Source: Knoellia sp. S7-12 | Lineage (GTDB): Bacteria; Actinomycetota; Actinomycetes; Actinomycetales; Dermatophilaceae | Length of the DNA stretch: 64,000 nt | Assembly: GCF_040518285.1 (NCBI RefSeq) | Contig: NZ_CP155449.1 | Coordinates: forward strand, 310,001-374,000 | Direction: 5' to 3' | Notes under the pieces: generated by a model | Seen by the model: the letters and a program-made list of their open reading frames with translations, nothing else | Databases searched by the model: none | Told to the model about the DNA's origin: nothing | Shown: positions 44,915 through 53,001 of the stretch, in pieces | Layout: every line of letters begins with the position of its first letter | Position numbering within the stretch: the stretch's first letter is position 1 | Program-made: the position numbers and the translations under genes

Positions 44915-45487
44915 ATGCCTGAGCAGCACCGCGAGGTCGCACCATCCGACACCACGTCCGAGTCGAGCCCCGTGGTCGCTGAGGCGACGAGCGCGATCGA
45001 CCGGCAGCAGCTCTGGGTGGCACGAGACCTGCTCGCCGAACGAGTGCGCGAGGAGCGCGACGTCGAGGCGCTGCGACTGCTCGGCGAGGTCCACCACGGC
45101 ATGGGCGACCTGCCCGCGGCCGGTGCGGCGTGGTTCGGCGCTGGCGTCAAGGGGCCCGAGGTCGAGGCAGCCGTGGACGCATGGCGTGAGGCTCACGGTG
45201 ACGACTTCGGTGCGATGTGGCGCTCTCTGCCGCGCTCGATCCGCCAGGAACCGCGCTCCAAGAAGGTCGAGGCTTTGCGGACCAAGGCTCTCGAAGCACG
45301 CGAATCAGCCAGCGAGGCAACCGATCCCGCCGGTTCAGGCGCGGGTTCCGGCGCCTCGTCAGCCTCATCCTCGGGTGGTGGCATCGACGCAGCCCAGGTC
45401 ATCGCATGGGTCATCGCGGCGCTCGTCGTGGTGTGCGCCATCGTCGGTCTCGTCCAGGTCCTGCGCTGGATGGTCCCCGGAGGCTGA
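44915..45487 (+). CDS. DUF6584-like protein with C-terminal membrane anchor
   Basis: The 190-residue protein has a helical N-terminal region resembling a TPR-like repeat (LLAERVREERDVEALRLLGE, then VHHGMGDLPAAGAAWFGAG), a linker rich in Ser/Gly/Ala and a single C-terminal membrane helix (AWVIAALVVVCAIVGLVQVL). The pattern matches DUF6584 proteins of actinobacteria, whose function is unknown. ATG 44915 is the first in-frame ATG that keeps the helical domain. Between 44832 and 44866 a CGGCATAC and a GTATGCCG form an inverted pair upstream. Confidence 0.7.
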   Translation: MPEQHREVAPSDTTSESSPVVAEATSAIDRQQLWVARDLLAERVREERDVEALRLLGEVHHGMGDLPAAGAAWFGAGVKGPEVEAAVDAWREAHGDDFGAMWRSLPRSIRQEPRSKKVEALRTKALEARESASEATDPAGSGAGSGASSASSSGGGIDAAQVIAWVIAALVVVCAIVGLVQVLRWMVPGG

Positions 45488-45640
45488 GCGGGACCGCCGC
45501 GTCACGGTGGCCGTCACGCCCCCTTCGCCGCCCGCTGTGCCTGCGGACCCCTGCCGAAGTCAGCAACACTGGCTCCAGCACCACAGGCCTTGGGCTGAAC
45601 CGTGAGGCCCTGACGTGCGTATGGATCGTTGGGAGGTCGT

Positions 45641-46153
45641 ATGGCGGACAGCGGTGCTGTGCTGATGAAGCAGCTTCATGACGAACATGCGGCTGCCCTG
45701 TGGGGCTATTGCCTCAGCCTGACCGGGCGCGACCATGCCAGAGCCGAGGACGTCGTGCAGGAAACCCTGCTGCGGGCCTGGCGCAACCACGACCGGCTCG
45801 AGGAGAGTCGCGGGTCGGTCCGGTCCTGGCTCTTCACGGTGGCGCGCAACATCGTCATCGACGAGTGGCGCACCAAGCGCACCCACAGCGAGCTGTCGGT
45901 CGCCGAGGTACCCGAGGTGCGCGAGCCCAGCGACCAGACCGACCAGATGCTCATGTCCTGGGTCGTCGCTGACGCCCTGCTCGCCCTGTCTCCGGACCAC
46001 CGCGCGGTCCTGGTGGAGTGCTACTTCAAGGGTGCGTCGGTGGCCCAGGCCGCCCATCGTCTGGGGATCCCCGACGGTACGGTGAAGTCGCGGACCCACT
46101 ACGCCCTGCAGGCGTTGCGGCTGAGACTGCAGGAGATGGGGGTCGGAGCATGA
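45641..46153 (+). CDS. ECF RNA polymerase sigma factor, SigL/SigK-like
   Basis: The 170-residue sigma factor has region 2 (LWGYCLSLTGRDHARAEDVV, LLRAWRNHDRL, SWLFTVARNIVIDEWR, residues 20-90) and region 4 (LSPDHRAVLVECYFKGASVA, HRLGIPDGTVKSRTHYALQA). The following gene encodes a zinc anti-sigma protein, starting within the sigma stop codon (ATGA). GGGAGG close upstream supports ATG 45641. Confidence 0.92.
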   Translation: MADSGAVLMKQLHDEHAAALWGYCLSLTGRDHARAEDVVQETLLRAWRNHDRLEESRGSVRSWLFTVARNIVIDEWRTKRTHSELSVAEVPEVREPSDQTDQMLMSWVVADALLALSPDHRAVLVECYFKGASVAQAAHRLGIPDGTVKSRTHYALQALRLRLQEMGVGA

Positions 46154-46854
46154 GTTGCGAGCTCGCACACCTCGACGGGTCCTACGTCCTCGGCGCACTG
46201 TCGCCAGCCGAGCGCCTCGAGTTCGAGCGCCACATGGCGGGCTGCGCGGAGTGCAGTCGCAGCGTGAGGGAACTGGCCGGCATACCGGGTCTTCTTGCCC
46301 AGGTCGACCTGTCCGACATCGGGGACGCGTCCGTCCCTCCGGTCCCGGCCACGCTTCTGCCGTCGTTGGTGAGCGAGGTCCGGACGGCGCAGCGTCGGCG
46401 TTCCGTGTGGGTTGGTGCAGCGGCCGCGTCAGTGGCGGCCGTGGCCGTGGGAACGCTCGCTGTCGCGACCGGCCTTGGCCGTGGCCCTGAGCCGCTCGGG
46501 GCCTCGTCGCCCACGCCCACCGCGACGAGCACTGCATCCAAACTGTCCATGGAGGCGGTCGGGTCGTCGCCGGTCCGTGCGGACCTGGCGCTCGCGGGGG
46601 TGGCCTGGGGGACTCGGCTCGAGATGACGTGTTCCTACGGGGAGGGCGAGGACGACTACGAGGCAATCCACGGTTGGGTCTACGGCCTCTTCGTCCAGAC
46701 CCGTGACGGCCGCTTTGAACAGGTCGCGACGTGGAAGGGGCTACCGGGTCGCACGATGAACCTTCAAGCGGCGACGGCCGCTCAGCGGCAGGACATCCAG
46801 CGCGTTGAGGTCCGCACGTCCGGCGGGGTCGTGATCCTCCGACTCAGCGTGTGA
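46150..46854 (+). CDS. zinc-containing anti-sigma factor
   Basis: The 234-residue protein has an N-terminal ZAS domain with H28-x3-C32-x2-C35 (FERHMAGCAEC) that binds zinc and clamps the sigma factor, a single membrane helix at about residues 85-107 and an extracytoplasmic RskA/DUF-like domain. It is translationally coupled to the sigma gene. Signals outside the cell presumably trigger proteolysis or release. It ends 11 bases inside the convergent membrane-protein gene. Confidence 0.92.
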   Translation: MSCELAHLDGSYVLGALSPAERLEFERHMAGCAECSRSVRELAGIPGLLAQVDLSDIGDASVPPVPATLLPSLVSEVRTAQRRRSVWVGAAAASVAAVAVGTLAVATGLGRGPEPLGASSPTPTATSTASKLSMEAVGSSPVRADLALAGVAWGTRLEMTCSYGEGEDDYEAIHGWVYGLFVQTRDGRFEQVATWKGLPGRTMNLQAATAAQRQDIQRVEVRTSGGVVILRLSV

Positions 46855-47221
46855 GTGCGAGAGGCCTGCGGCTCGTCAGCACAGGGCGCAGGAGAGCCAG
46901 ACCGCCGAGGATACAGAGGACCTCGGCGACGGCGGCGGACAGCACCCAGCCGCCGGTCCACTGCTCGTTGACGCCGAAGAGCCCCACGGTCGAGGAGATG
47001 ACGAACGCCCCGAGGGTGCTGGCGCCGAACCCGAGAACGAGGAACGCCGGGAGCCAGTGGTGCCACGTCAGGAGCAGTGCGGCGATCACGGCGCCGGCGA
47101 TGGCGTTGACCATGAAGGCCAGGCCGATCTTGTCGATGTCGCGGTAGCCGTCGAACCACAGGTAGAGGTGAATCGCCGCCGATACCAAGGCTGCCGCAGC
47201 CGTCACGATCCGCACCCACAT
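46844..47221 (-). CDS. four-helix membrane protein
   Basis: The 125-residue protein has four membrane helices, beginning VTAAAALVSAAIHLYLWFDG and ending VLCILGGLALLRPVLTSR. An optimal GAAGGAGG precedes the ATG. Its family is not clear; an SdpI-like or DoxX-like small membrane protein is possible. It overlaps the end of the anti-sigma gene by 11 bases on the other strand. Confidence 0.75.
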   Translation of the reverse strand: MWVRIVTAAAALVSAAIHLYLWFDGYRDIDKIGLAFMVNAIAGAVIAALLLTWHHWLPAFLVLGFGASTLGAFVISSTVGLFGVNEQWTGGWVLSAAVAEVLCILGGLALLRPVLTSRRPLALTR

Positions 47222-47340
47222 GGTGCCCTCCTTCGATCCGGGACGACCCTCGTCCTCACCGTCAACACGGCCGCGAAGCCGCGTTGGTTCACTCGTTGAA
47301 CCACACGCGGTCGTGGTCCGTGAGTTCTTGCGTGGGAGAG

Positions 47341-48330
47341 GTGCGAGAACGAGCCTTCTGGCTGAGGGAACCCGGCGCGGGTGAGATCCGGCGCGTCGAT
47401 GTGGGTGTCCCGGGCGCTGGCGAGGTGCGCGTGCGGACGGTCCGCTCGGCGGTGAGCCGTGGGACGGAGATGCTCGTCTTCCGTGGTGGCGTGCCGGTCG
47501 AGGAGTATGCCGCGATGCGGGCTCCGTTCCAGGAGGGCACCTTCCCGGGGCCGGTGAAGTACGGCTACCTCAGCGTCGGCGTGGTCGAGGCAGGTGATGC
47601 CGACCTGCTGGGACGCACGGTCTTCTGCCTGCACCCGCACCAGACGGCATACATCGTTCCCCGCGGAGCGGTCGTGCCCGTGCCCGAGGGCATCCCACCG
47701 GACCGGGGCGTCCTCGCCGGAACGGTCGAAACAGCCGTCAACGCGATGTGGGACGCGACTCCGCTCGTGGGCGACCGGGTGGCGGTCGTGGGTGGCGGGA
47801 TGGTCGGGCTGTGTGTCGCGCGGCTGCTGGTGGGCGTGCCCGGGGTCGAGGTGACCGTGGTCGACGTCGACGAGGGGCGTCGTGACGTGGCTGCAGCCCT
47901 GGGGGCTGGCTTCGCATTGCCAGCGGATGCTCCGTCGGGGTTGGACCTCGTCGTGCATGCGAGCGCCTCGTCGGCTGGGCTGCAGCTGTCGCTCGACCTC
48001 CTCGCCGACGAGGGCACGGTGATCGACCTCAGCTGGTACGGCTCGTCGGAGGTGGCCCTGCGTCTCGGGGGCAGGTTCCACTCCGGGCGCCTGTCGATCC
48101 GGTCGAGCCAGGTGGGCATGGTCTCGCCGGCGCGGCGGTCGCGTCGGTCCATGACCGACCGGCTTCGGCTTGCCCTCGACCTGCTGCGCGATCCGGCGTT
48201 CGACGTTCTCGTGAGCGGCAGTTCGGCGTTCGAGGACCTGCCCGACGTGATGCGTGAGCTGGCCGACGGGGGCCTGCCAGCGCTGTGCCACACCATCACC
48301 TATGAAGGGGCCGAGCCATGTTCAGCGTGA
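47341..48330 (+). CDS. medium-chain dehydrogenase/reductase lacking the zinc-site GHE motif
   Basis: The about 329-residue protein has the MDR two-domain fold: an N-terminal catalytic domain ([20 protein letters not shown]) and a Rossmann domain with [18 protein letters not shown]. The usual GHE catalytic-zinc segment is replaced by KYGYLSVGV, so the classical alcohol dehydrogenase site is absent; BchC-like oxidoreductases share this look. It heads a nine-gene operon and overlaps the PTPS-like gene by 13 bases. GTG 47341 is chosen as the start of conserved sequence; GTG 47332 is equally open. Confidence 0.75.
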   Translation: MRERAFWLREPGAGEIRRVDVGVPGAGEVRVRTVRSAVSRGTEMLVFRGGVPVEEYAAMRAPFQEGTFPGPVKYGYLSVGVVEAGDADLLGRTVFCLHPHQTAYIVPRGAVVPVPEGIPPDRGVLAGTVETAVNAMWDATPLVGDRVAVVGGGMVGLCVARLLVGVPGVEVTVVDVDEGRRDVAAALGAGFALPADAPSGLDLVVHASASSAGLQLSLDLLADEGTVIDLSWYGSSEVALRLGGRFHSGRLSIRSSQVGMVSPARRSRRSMTDRLRLALDLLRDPAFDVLVSGSSAFEDLPDVMRELADGGLPALCHTITYEGAEPCSA

Positions 48331-48716
48331 CCGTCCGCGACCACATGATGGTCGCCCACAGTCTCACCGGAGAGGTCTTCGGCCCGGCCCAGCAGTTGCA
48401 CGGCGCGACCTACGTCGTTGACCTGACGTTCCGTGCGCCGACGTTGGATGCCGACGGGCTGGTGGTGGACATCGGCTTGGCCTCGGGGGCGTTGGCTGCC
48501 GTCGTCGGGGACCTGTCCTACCGCAACCTCGACGACGACCCCAGCCTGTCGGGTGTCAACACGACGACCGAGCGCCTGGCCCAGGTCGTCGCGGACAGGG
48601 TCGCGGCGCGGTTGCGTGCGGGTGGGCTCGGGCCCCACGCGGATGGGGTCACCGCCATCGCCGTGGTGCTGCGCGAGTCCCACGTGGCGTGGGCGTCCTT
48701 CGAGAGGGCGCCATGA
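48318..48716 (+). CDS. 6-pyruvoyl-tetrahydropterin synthase/QueD-like protein, divergent
   Basis: The 132-residue protein has the T-fold PTPS pattern (MMVAHSL... [14 protein letters not shown] ... [16 protein letters not shown] ... [14 protein letters not shown]). PTPS and QueD bind zinc through three histidines and use a cysteine. Here H14 and H28 remain, but the third ligand of the HGH motif is A30 and the cysteine upstream of it is missing. Either it performs a different reaction without the standard metal site or it acts as a binding protein. It overlaps both neighbours, the next by ATGA. Confidence 0.8.
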   Translation: MFSVTVRDHMMVAHSLTGEVFGPAQQLHGATYVVDLTFRAPTLDADGLVVDIGLASGALAAVVGDLSYRNLDDDPSLSGVNTTTERLAQVVADRVAARLRAGGLGPHADGVTAIAVVLRESHVAWASFERAP

Positions 48717-49777
48717 GCAGCGTCAACGTCGTGCACGTGGTCGTCCCACGGGGGTTCGACGACCCGGCGCGGCCGAGCGGCGGCAACGCCTACGACCAGC
48801 GGGTCATCGTCGGCCTGCGGGCGGGTGGGTGGGTCGTGTGCGTTCGGGACGCGCCGGGCCCGGGGACGGTGCCGCACGCGGAGGTGACGGCCAGGCTGGG
48901 GGCTGCCCTCGCCGGCATACCGGATGGTGCCGTCGTTCTCCTCGACGGACTCGTGGCGTCGAGCCAACCCGAGGTCCTCGTGCCCGAGGGGCGCCGTCTC
49001 AGACTGGTCGTCCTCGTGCACCTGCCGCTCGGGTGTGGGGACGGTGCCGGGCAACGCGTGGCGGAGCGTGCCGTACTCCTCTCTGCATCGGGCATCGTCG
49101 TGACGAGCACCTGGAGCCGTGACTGGTTGTCGACTACGTATGCCTTGCCGCACAGCCAGATTCGCGTGGTCACCCCGGGCGCCGAGCCGGCGAGCCTCGT
49201 CTCGAACGACCCTTCGGGGGGTCGGCTGCTGTGCGTCGGTGCGGTGACACCGACCAAGGGGCAGGACGTGCTCGTGGAAGCGCTCGCGGAGGTTGTGGAC
49301 CTGGACTGGACCTGCCGGTGCGTGGGTTCGATGGCGATCAACCCGACCTTTGCCGACCGGGTTCGGGCTCGGGCCGCGTCGGCCGGGTTGGGTGATCGGC
49401 TCGCTTTCGTCGGCCCAAGAGTCGGTGCCGCACTCGATGCCGCGTATGCCGTGTCCGACCTTGTCGTCGTCCCGTCCAGGACCGAGACCTACGGGATGGT
49501 CGTGACCGAGGTCCTGGCTCGAGGCGTGCCGGTCGTCGGCTCCGAGGTCGGCGGACTGCCGGAAGCGCTCGGGGCAACACGAAGGGGAGGTCGGCCCGGC
49601 CTCCTGGTCCCTGGCGGCGACTCGGATGCCCTTGCTGATGCCCTGCGTCGGTGGCTCGTCGATGCCGGTCTGCGAGCCACGCTTCGACGGGCGGCGCAGG
49701 AGCGGCGATCCAGCTTGAGCGACTGGGCCGTGACGACGGACGCGCTGTCACGAGTCCTGAGGGAGGTGGCGGCATGA
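48713..49777 (+). CDS. GT4-family glycosyltransferase
   Basis: The 354-residue GT-B enzyme has the C-terminal nucleotide-sugar block with [20 protein letters not shown], including the retaining E-x7-E motif, and [29 protein letters not shown] segment begins the C-terminal domain, and a GGNAYDQRV loop lies at the N-terminus. It transfers a hexose or similar residue from an activated donor. Within the operon it probably glycosylates the pterin- or pyrimidine-derived product or a lipid carrier. Confidence 0.9.
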   Translation: MSSVNVVHVVVPRGFDDPARPSGGNAYDQRVIVGLRAGGWVVCVRDAPGPGTVPHAEVTARLGAALAGIPDGAVVLLDGLVASSQPEVLVPEGRRLRLVVLVHLPLGCGDGAGQRVAERAVLLSASGIVVTSTWSRDWLSTTYALPHSQIRVVTPGAEPASLVSNDPSGGRLLCVGAVTPTKGQDVLVEALAEVVDLDWTCRCVGSMAINPTFADRVRARAASAGLGDRLAFVGPRVGAALDAAYAVSDLVVVPSRTETYGMVVTEVLARGVPVVGSEVGGLPEALGATRRGGRPGLLVPGGDSDALADALRRWLVDAGLRATLRRAAQERRSSLSDWAVTTDALSRVLREVAA

Positions 49778-50664
49778 CCGAGGTCGAGATTCGGGTCAGC
49801 CCGCAGTGGCTGGAGCTGCGTGAGCCCGCGGACGCGGCTGCTCGCTCGACGGCGTTGGTGACCACGCTTGCCGCGGCACTCGAGGGCCAGGCGCTCGAAG
49901 GCGCAGCCCCGACCCTCGGTGACCGCCGGGGTGACAGTGTGTCCCATCGGCGGATCGTCGTGCACGACCTCGGGAGCGGCAGCGGCTCCATGGGGCGGTG
50001 GCTAGGGCCGCTGCTTGAGGGTCCGCAGCACTGGGTCCTGCATGACTGGGACCCGGACCTCCTGCGCGGTGCTGTTGGCGATCCGCCACCCGCCACGACC
50101 AACGGTGGCGCGGTGACCGTCGAGACCCGGCTGGGGGACATCACCCAGCTCACCCCGGAGGACCTCGGCGGCGCATCGCTCGTCACCGCGTCCGCTTTGC
50201 TCGACATGCTGACCGCGGCCGAGATCGGTCGACTGGTGGGGGCGGTGGTGGTTGCGGCATGCCCCGCGCTCCTCACCCTGTCGGTCACGGGGCACATCAC
50301 CCTCGGTCCGAGCGATCCGTGGGACGCCGTCCTCGAAGCCGCGTTCAACGACCACCAGCGCCGCACCCTCGGTGATCGCCAACTCCTCGGACCCGACGCG
50401 GCAAGGGTGGCGGCCGACAGCTTCCGGGCCGTCGGGTGGAGCGTGGAGCTGGCAGCGAGCCCCTGGTGCCTGGACTCACAGTCGGCCGAACTCGCCGCCG
50501 AGTGGCTCAAGGGTTGGGTCGGCGCCGCCTGCGAGCAGCGGCCGGAGCTCGGCGACATCGGCGCCTCGTACCTTGCCCGCCGACGCAACCTCTTCGAGCG
50601 CGGACTCGCCGTCACGGTGCAGCACGTCGACCTGCTCGCCCTGCCGCCGGGAGGTGGCCGGTGA
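49774..50664 (+). CDS. SAM-dependent methyltransferase (class I)
   Basis: The 296-residue protein has the Rossmann SAM-binding motif I VVHDLGSGSGSMGRWLGPLL (about residues 62-81) followed by an acidic motif II HDWDPDLL, and motif post-I LVTASALLDML. The C-terminal half carries a WLKGWVGAACEQRPEL helix. The substrate is not evident. Its ATG overlaps the glycosyltransferase stop, and the next GTG overlaps its own stop. Confidence 0.85.
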   Translation: MTEVEIRVSPQWLELREPADAAARSTALVTTLAAALEGQALEGAAPTLGDRRGDSVSHRRIVVHDLGSGSGSMGRWLGPLLEGPQHWVLHDWDPDLLRGAVGDPPPATTNGGAVTVETRLGDITQLTPEDLGGASLVTASALLDMLTAAEIGRLVGAVVVAACPALLTLSVTGHITLGPSDPWDAVLEAAFNDHQRRTLGDRQLLGPDAARVAADSFRAVGWSVELAASPWCLDSQSAELAAEWLKGWVGAACEQRPELGDIGASYLARRRNLFERGLAVTVQHVDLLALPPGGGR

Positions 50665-51602
50665 AGCCCGCGTCGTGGCGGTGGGTGCGGCCCGCCGCGG
50701 GCGCGCTGATCCTCGCCGCCCTCGTCCTGCGGCTGGGGACGGACGCCTTCGTCGACGCCATGCGTGCTGTCGATGCGACGGCTCTCGCCCTGGGCGCAGC
50801 GATCGCGCTGGTCACGACGACGGCGGGGGCCTGGCGCTGGCGGGTCGTCGCCCGGCAGCTGCACGTCGAGCTCGCGATGCCAGCGGCGGTTGTCGCCTGC
50901 TATCGCGCGCAGTTCCTCAACGTCACACTGCCTGGCGGCGTCCTCGGGGACATCGATCGCGGCGTGCACCATGGCCGCTCGGTCGACGATCTTGGTCGCG
51001 GTCTGCGGGCCGTCGCGTGGGAGCGGACCCTCGGCCAGGTGGCCCTCGTCGTCGTCACGGTGGGTGCGCTGGTTGTCGCCAACCCAGTGGGACTGACCGC
51101 TCTCGTCGCCGCGGTGGTCGGGGTCGTCGTCGGCGCCGTCGTGTTGATGGGGCTCACCCGCGTGTCGCGGGTGGTGGCCGCCGATGTCCGCGCCCTGTCG
51201 AGCCGGTCGGCGCTCGCGAAGGTCTTCGTGGCATCTCTCGTCGTCATGGCCGGGCACGTCGCGACCCTCGCGATCGCGGCACGGACGGTGGGAGTGCGTA
51301 TGCCGGCCTCCACCTTCGTGCCCGTCGCCCTCGTCGTTCTCCTGGTCGCCGCAGTGCCGCTCAACCTCGCGGGATGGGGCCCTCGCGAGGCAGCCGCGGT
51401 CTGGGCGTTCGGAGCAGCCGGGGCCAAGGCGAGTCAGGGGCTCGCGGTGGCCGTGGCCTTCGGGGTCATCGTCTTCGTCAGCACCCTCCCCGGCGTGGCA
51501 CTCCTCTCCGTCGGTCGTCGCACTTCACCAAACCTTGCGTCTGCGGATGCGGTGGCCAGAGGAGCCATACGCGCAGACGCAAGGCTGGGCGGTGGCACAT
51601 GA
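50661..51602 (+). CDS. LPG-synthase TM-type (UPF0104) membrane protein
   Basis: The 313-residue integral membrane protein has eight to nine helices with the family block FLNVTLPGGVLGDIDRGVHH near residues 92-111 and a C-terminal VPLNLAGWGPREAAAVWAFG, both typical of the MprF-like/AglD transmembrane domain. Such proteins bind or flip lipids or glycolipids in the membrane. Between a glycosyltransferase and cytosolic nucleotide-chemistry enzymes it may handle a lipid-linked intermediate. GTG 50661 overlaps the previous stop. Confidence 0.85.
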   Translation: MKPASWRWVRPAAGALILAALVLRLGTDAFVDAMRAVDATALALGAAIALVTTTAGAWRWRVVARQLHVELAMPAAVVACYRAQFLNVTLPGGVLGDIDRGVHHGRSVDDLGRGLRAVAWERTLGQVALVVVTVGALVVANPVGLTALVAAVVGVVVGAVVLMGLTRVSRVVAADVRALSSRSALAKVFVASLVVMAGHVATLAIAARTVGVRMPASTFVPVALVVLLVAAVPLNLAGWGPREAAAVWAFGAAGAKASQGLAVAVAFGVIVFVSTLPGVALLSVGRRTSPNLASADAVARGAIRADARLGGGT

Positions 51603-52339
51603 CTGACCTTCCCTACACGGTGCTCAGTTGTGCGATGTCGCTCGACGGCTACCTCGACGACGCCTCGGGGAAGCGGCTCGTCCTGTCGAATGCCGCCGAC
51701 CTCGACCGCGTGGACGAGGTCCGTGCAGGGAGCGACGCGATCCTCGTCGGGGCGGGCACGGTGCGCGCCGACAACCCGCGCCTCCTCGTCCGCGCGGCCC
51801 ACCGGCGGGAGAGGCGGGTCGCCGAGGGGCAGGGGCCATCACCACGGAAGGTGACGGTGACGCGGCATACGCTGCTTGATCCTTCAGCGGCCTTCTTCAC
51901 GACCGGGGAATGCGACAAGTACGTCTACTGCGCGAGCGCGACCGCGGCGGTGGCGCGGGAGCGGTTGGGGGAGGTCGCGACCGTTGTCGACGCGGGTGTG
52001 GAGCCGTCGATGCGCGCCGTGAGTGAGGACCTCGCGGCACGCGGTGTGCACCGGCTGCTCGTGGAGGGCGGGCAGAACGTCCACACGCAGTTCCTGCGGG
52101 CGAACCTCGCCGACGAGCTGCACGTCGTCGTCGCGCCGTTCTTCGTGGGGGACTCGCGTGCACACCGGGTCGTCGCCGACGGTCCCTTGCCGTGGAGCCG
52201 CACGCACCGGGCCGACCTCGTCGACGTGCAGCGGATCGAGGACGTCGTGCTCATGCGCTACGCGCTGTCCGAACGATGTGGAGTGCAGGCGTTCGAGGGC
52301 GAGTTGAGGCCATACGAGGCGATGGAGGTGGCACGATGA
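51599..52339 (+). CDS. RibD C-terminal (dihydrofolate reductase-like) domain protein
   Basis: The 246-residue NADPH reductase has the RibD_C/DHFR fold: [14 protein letters not shown] at the N-terminus, [20 protein letters not shown] for substrate and cofactor binding, and [15 protein letters not shown] with the glycine-rich phosphate loop. The classical partner reduces 5-amino-6-ribosylamino-pyrimidinone phosphate. Coupled by ATGA to GTP cyclohydrolase II, it should act on the diaminopyrimidine product, although the RibD deaminase half is not present. Confidence 0.9.
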   Translation: MTDLPYTVLSCAMSLDGYLDDASGKRLVLSNAADLDRVDEVRAGSDAILVGAGTVRADNPRLLVRAAHRRERRVAEGQGPSPRKVTVTRHTLLDPSAAFFTTGECDKYVYCASATAAVARERLGEVATVVDAGVEPSMRAVSEDLAARGVHRLLVEGGQNVHTQFLRANLADELHVVVAPFFVGDSRAHRVVADGPLPWSRTHRADLVDVQRIEDVVLMRYALSERCGVQAFEGELRPYEAMEVAR

Positions 52340-52974
52340 CCGAACGACCAGCCGTGGCCACGGTTCGCACCGAGGTGACTGTGCCGATGCGCTTCGTCGA
52401 CGGGTTCACCACGATGGCCCGCGTCATCACGTTCGACGGCCTCGTTGACGGGCTGGAGCACCTGGCCATCGGCCTCGGTGACGCCGACGGACGGCTACCA
52501 CTCGTGAGGCTGCACAGCGAGTGCCTCACCGGCGACGTATTCGGCAGCCAGCGCTGCGACTGCGGCCCGCAGTTGCGTGAGGCGGTTGGGCGGATCGCGG
52601 AGGTCGGCGGCTACGTGCTGTATCTGCGACAGGAGGGGCGCGGCATCGGGCTCTACGCAAAGCTCGACGCCTATGCATTGCAGGACCTGGGCCTGGACAC
52701 CTATGAGGCGAACGTCGCGCTGGGGTTCCGGGAGGACGCGCGGGACTACACCGTGGCGGCGCAGATGATCCAGGCCCTCGGCCTGGCGCGGGTCGCGCTG
52801 CTGAGCAACAACCCCGACAAGGCGATCCAGCTGGGGCAGCTCGACGTCGGGGTGAGCGAGCGGGTCCCGACAGAGGTCCACTGGAGTTCGGCGAACGCGC
52901 GCTACCTCACGACGAAGGCAACGCGAGGGGCTCACACGTTCGATCTGCTGGCCGACCTCCGACTCGAGGCTTGA
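52336..52974 (+). CDS. ribA: GTP cyclohydrolase II
   Basis: The 212-residue enzyme opens GTP to 2,5-diamino-6-ribosylamino-4(3H)-pyrimidinone phosphate. The zinc site is C63-x10-C74-x-C76 ([17 protein letters not shown]), followed by [15 protein letters not shown] with the catalytic Arg. It is a free-standing GCHII, unlike the usual actinobacterial RibBA fusion, and no DHBP synthase, lumazine synthase or riboflavin synthase gene lies around it. This argues for a dedicated secondary pathway rather than housekeeping riboflavin. Confidence 0.93.
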   Translation: MTERPAVATVRTEVTVPMRFVDGFTTMARVITFDGLVDGLEHLAIGLGDADGRLPLVRLHSECLTGDVFGSQRCDCGPQLREAVGRIAEVGGYVLYLRQEGRGIGLYAKLDAYALQDLGLDTYEANVALGFREDARDYTVAAQMIQALGLARVALLSNNPDKAIQLGQLDVGVSERVPTEVHWSSANARYLTTKATRGAHTFDLLADLRLEA

Positions 52975-53001
52975 GGTCGGTGTCCTCATGAGCGTGGACC
53001 C

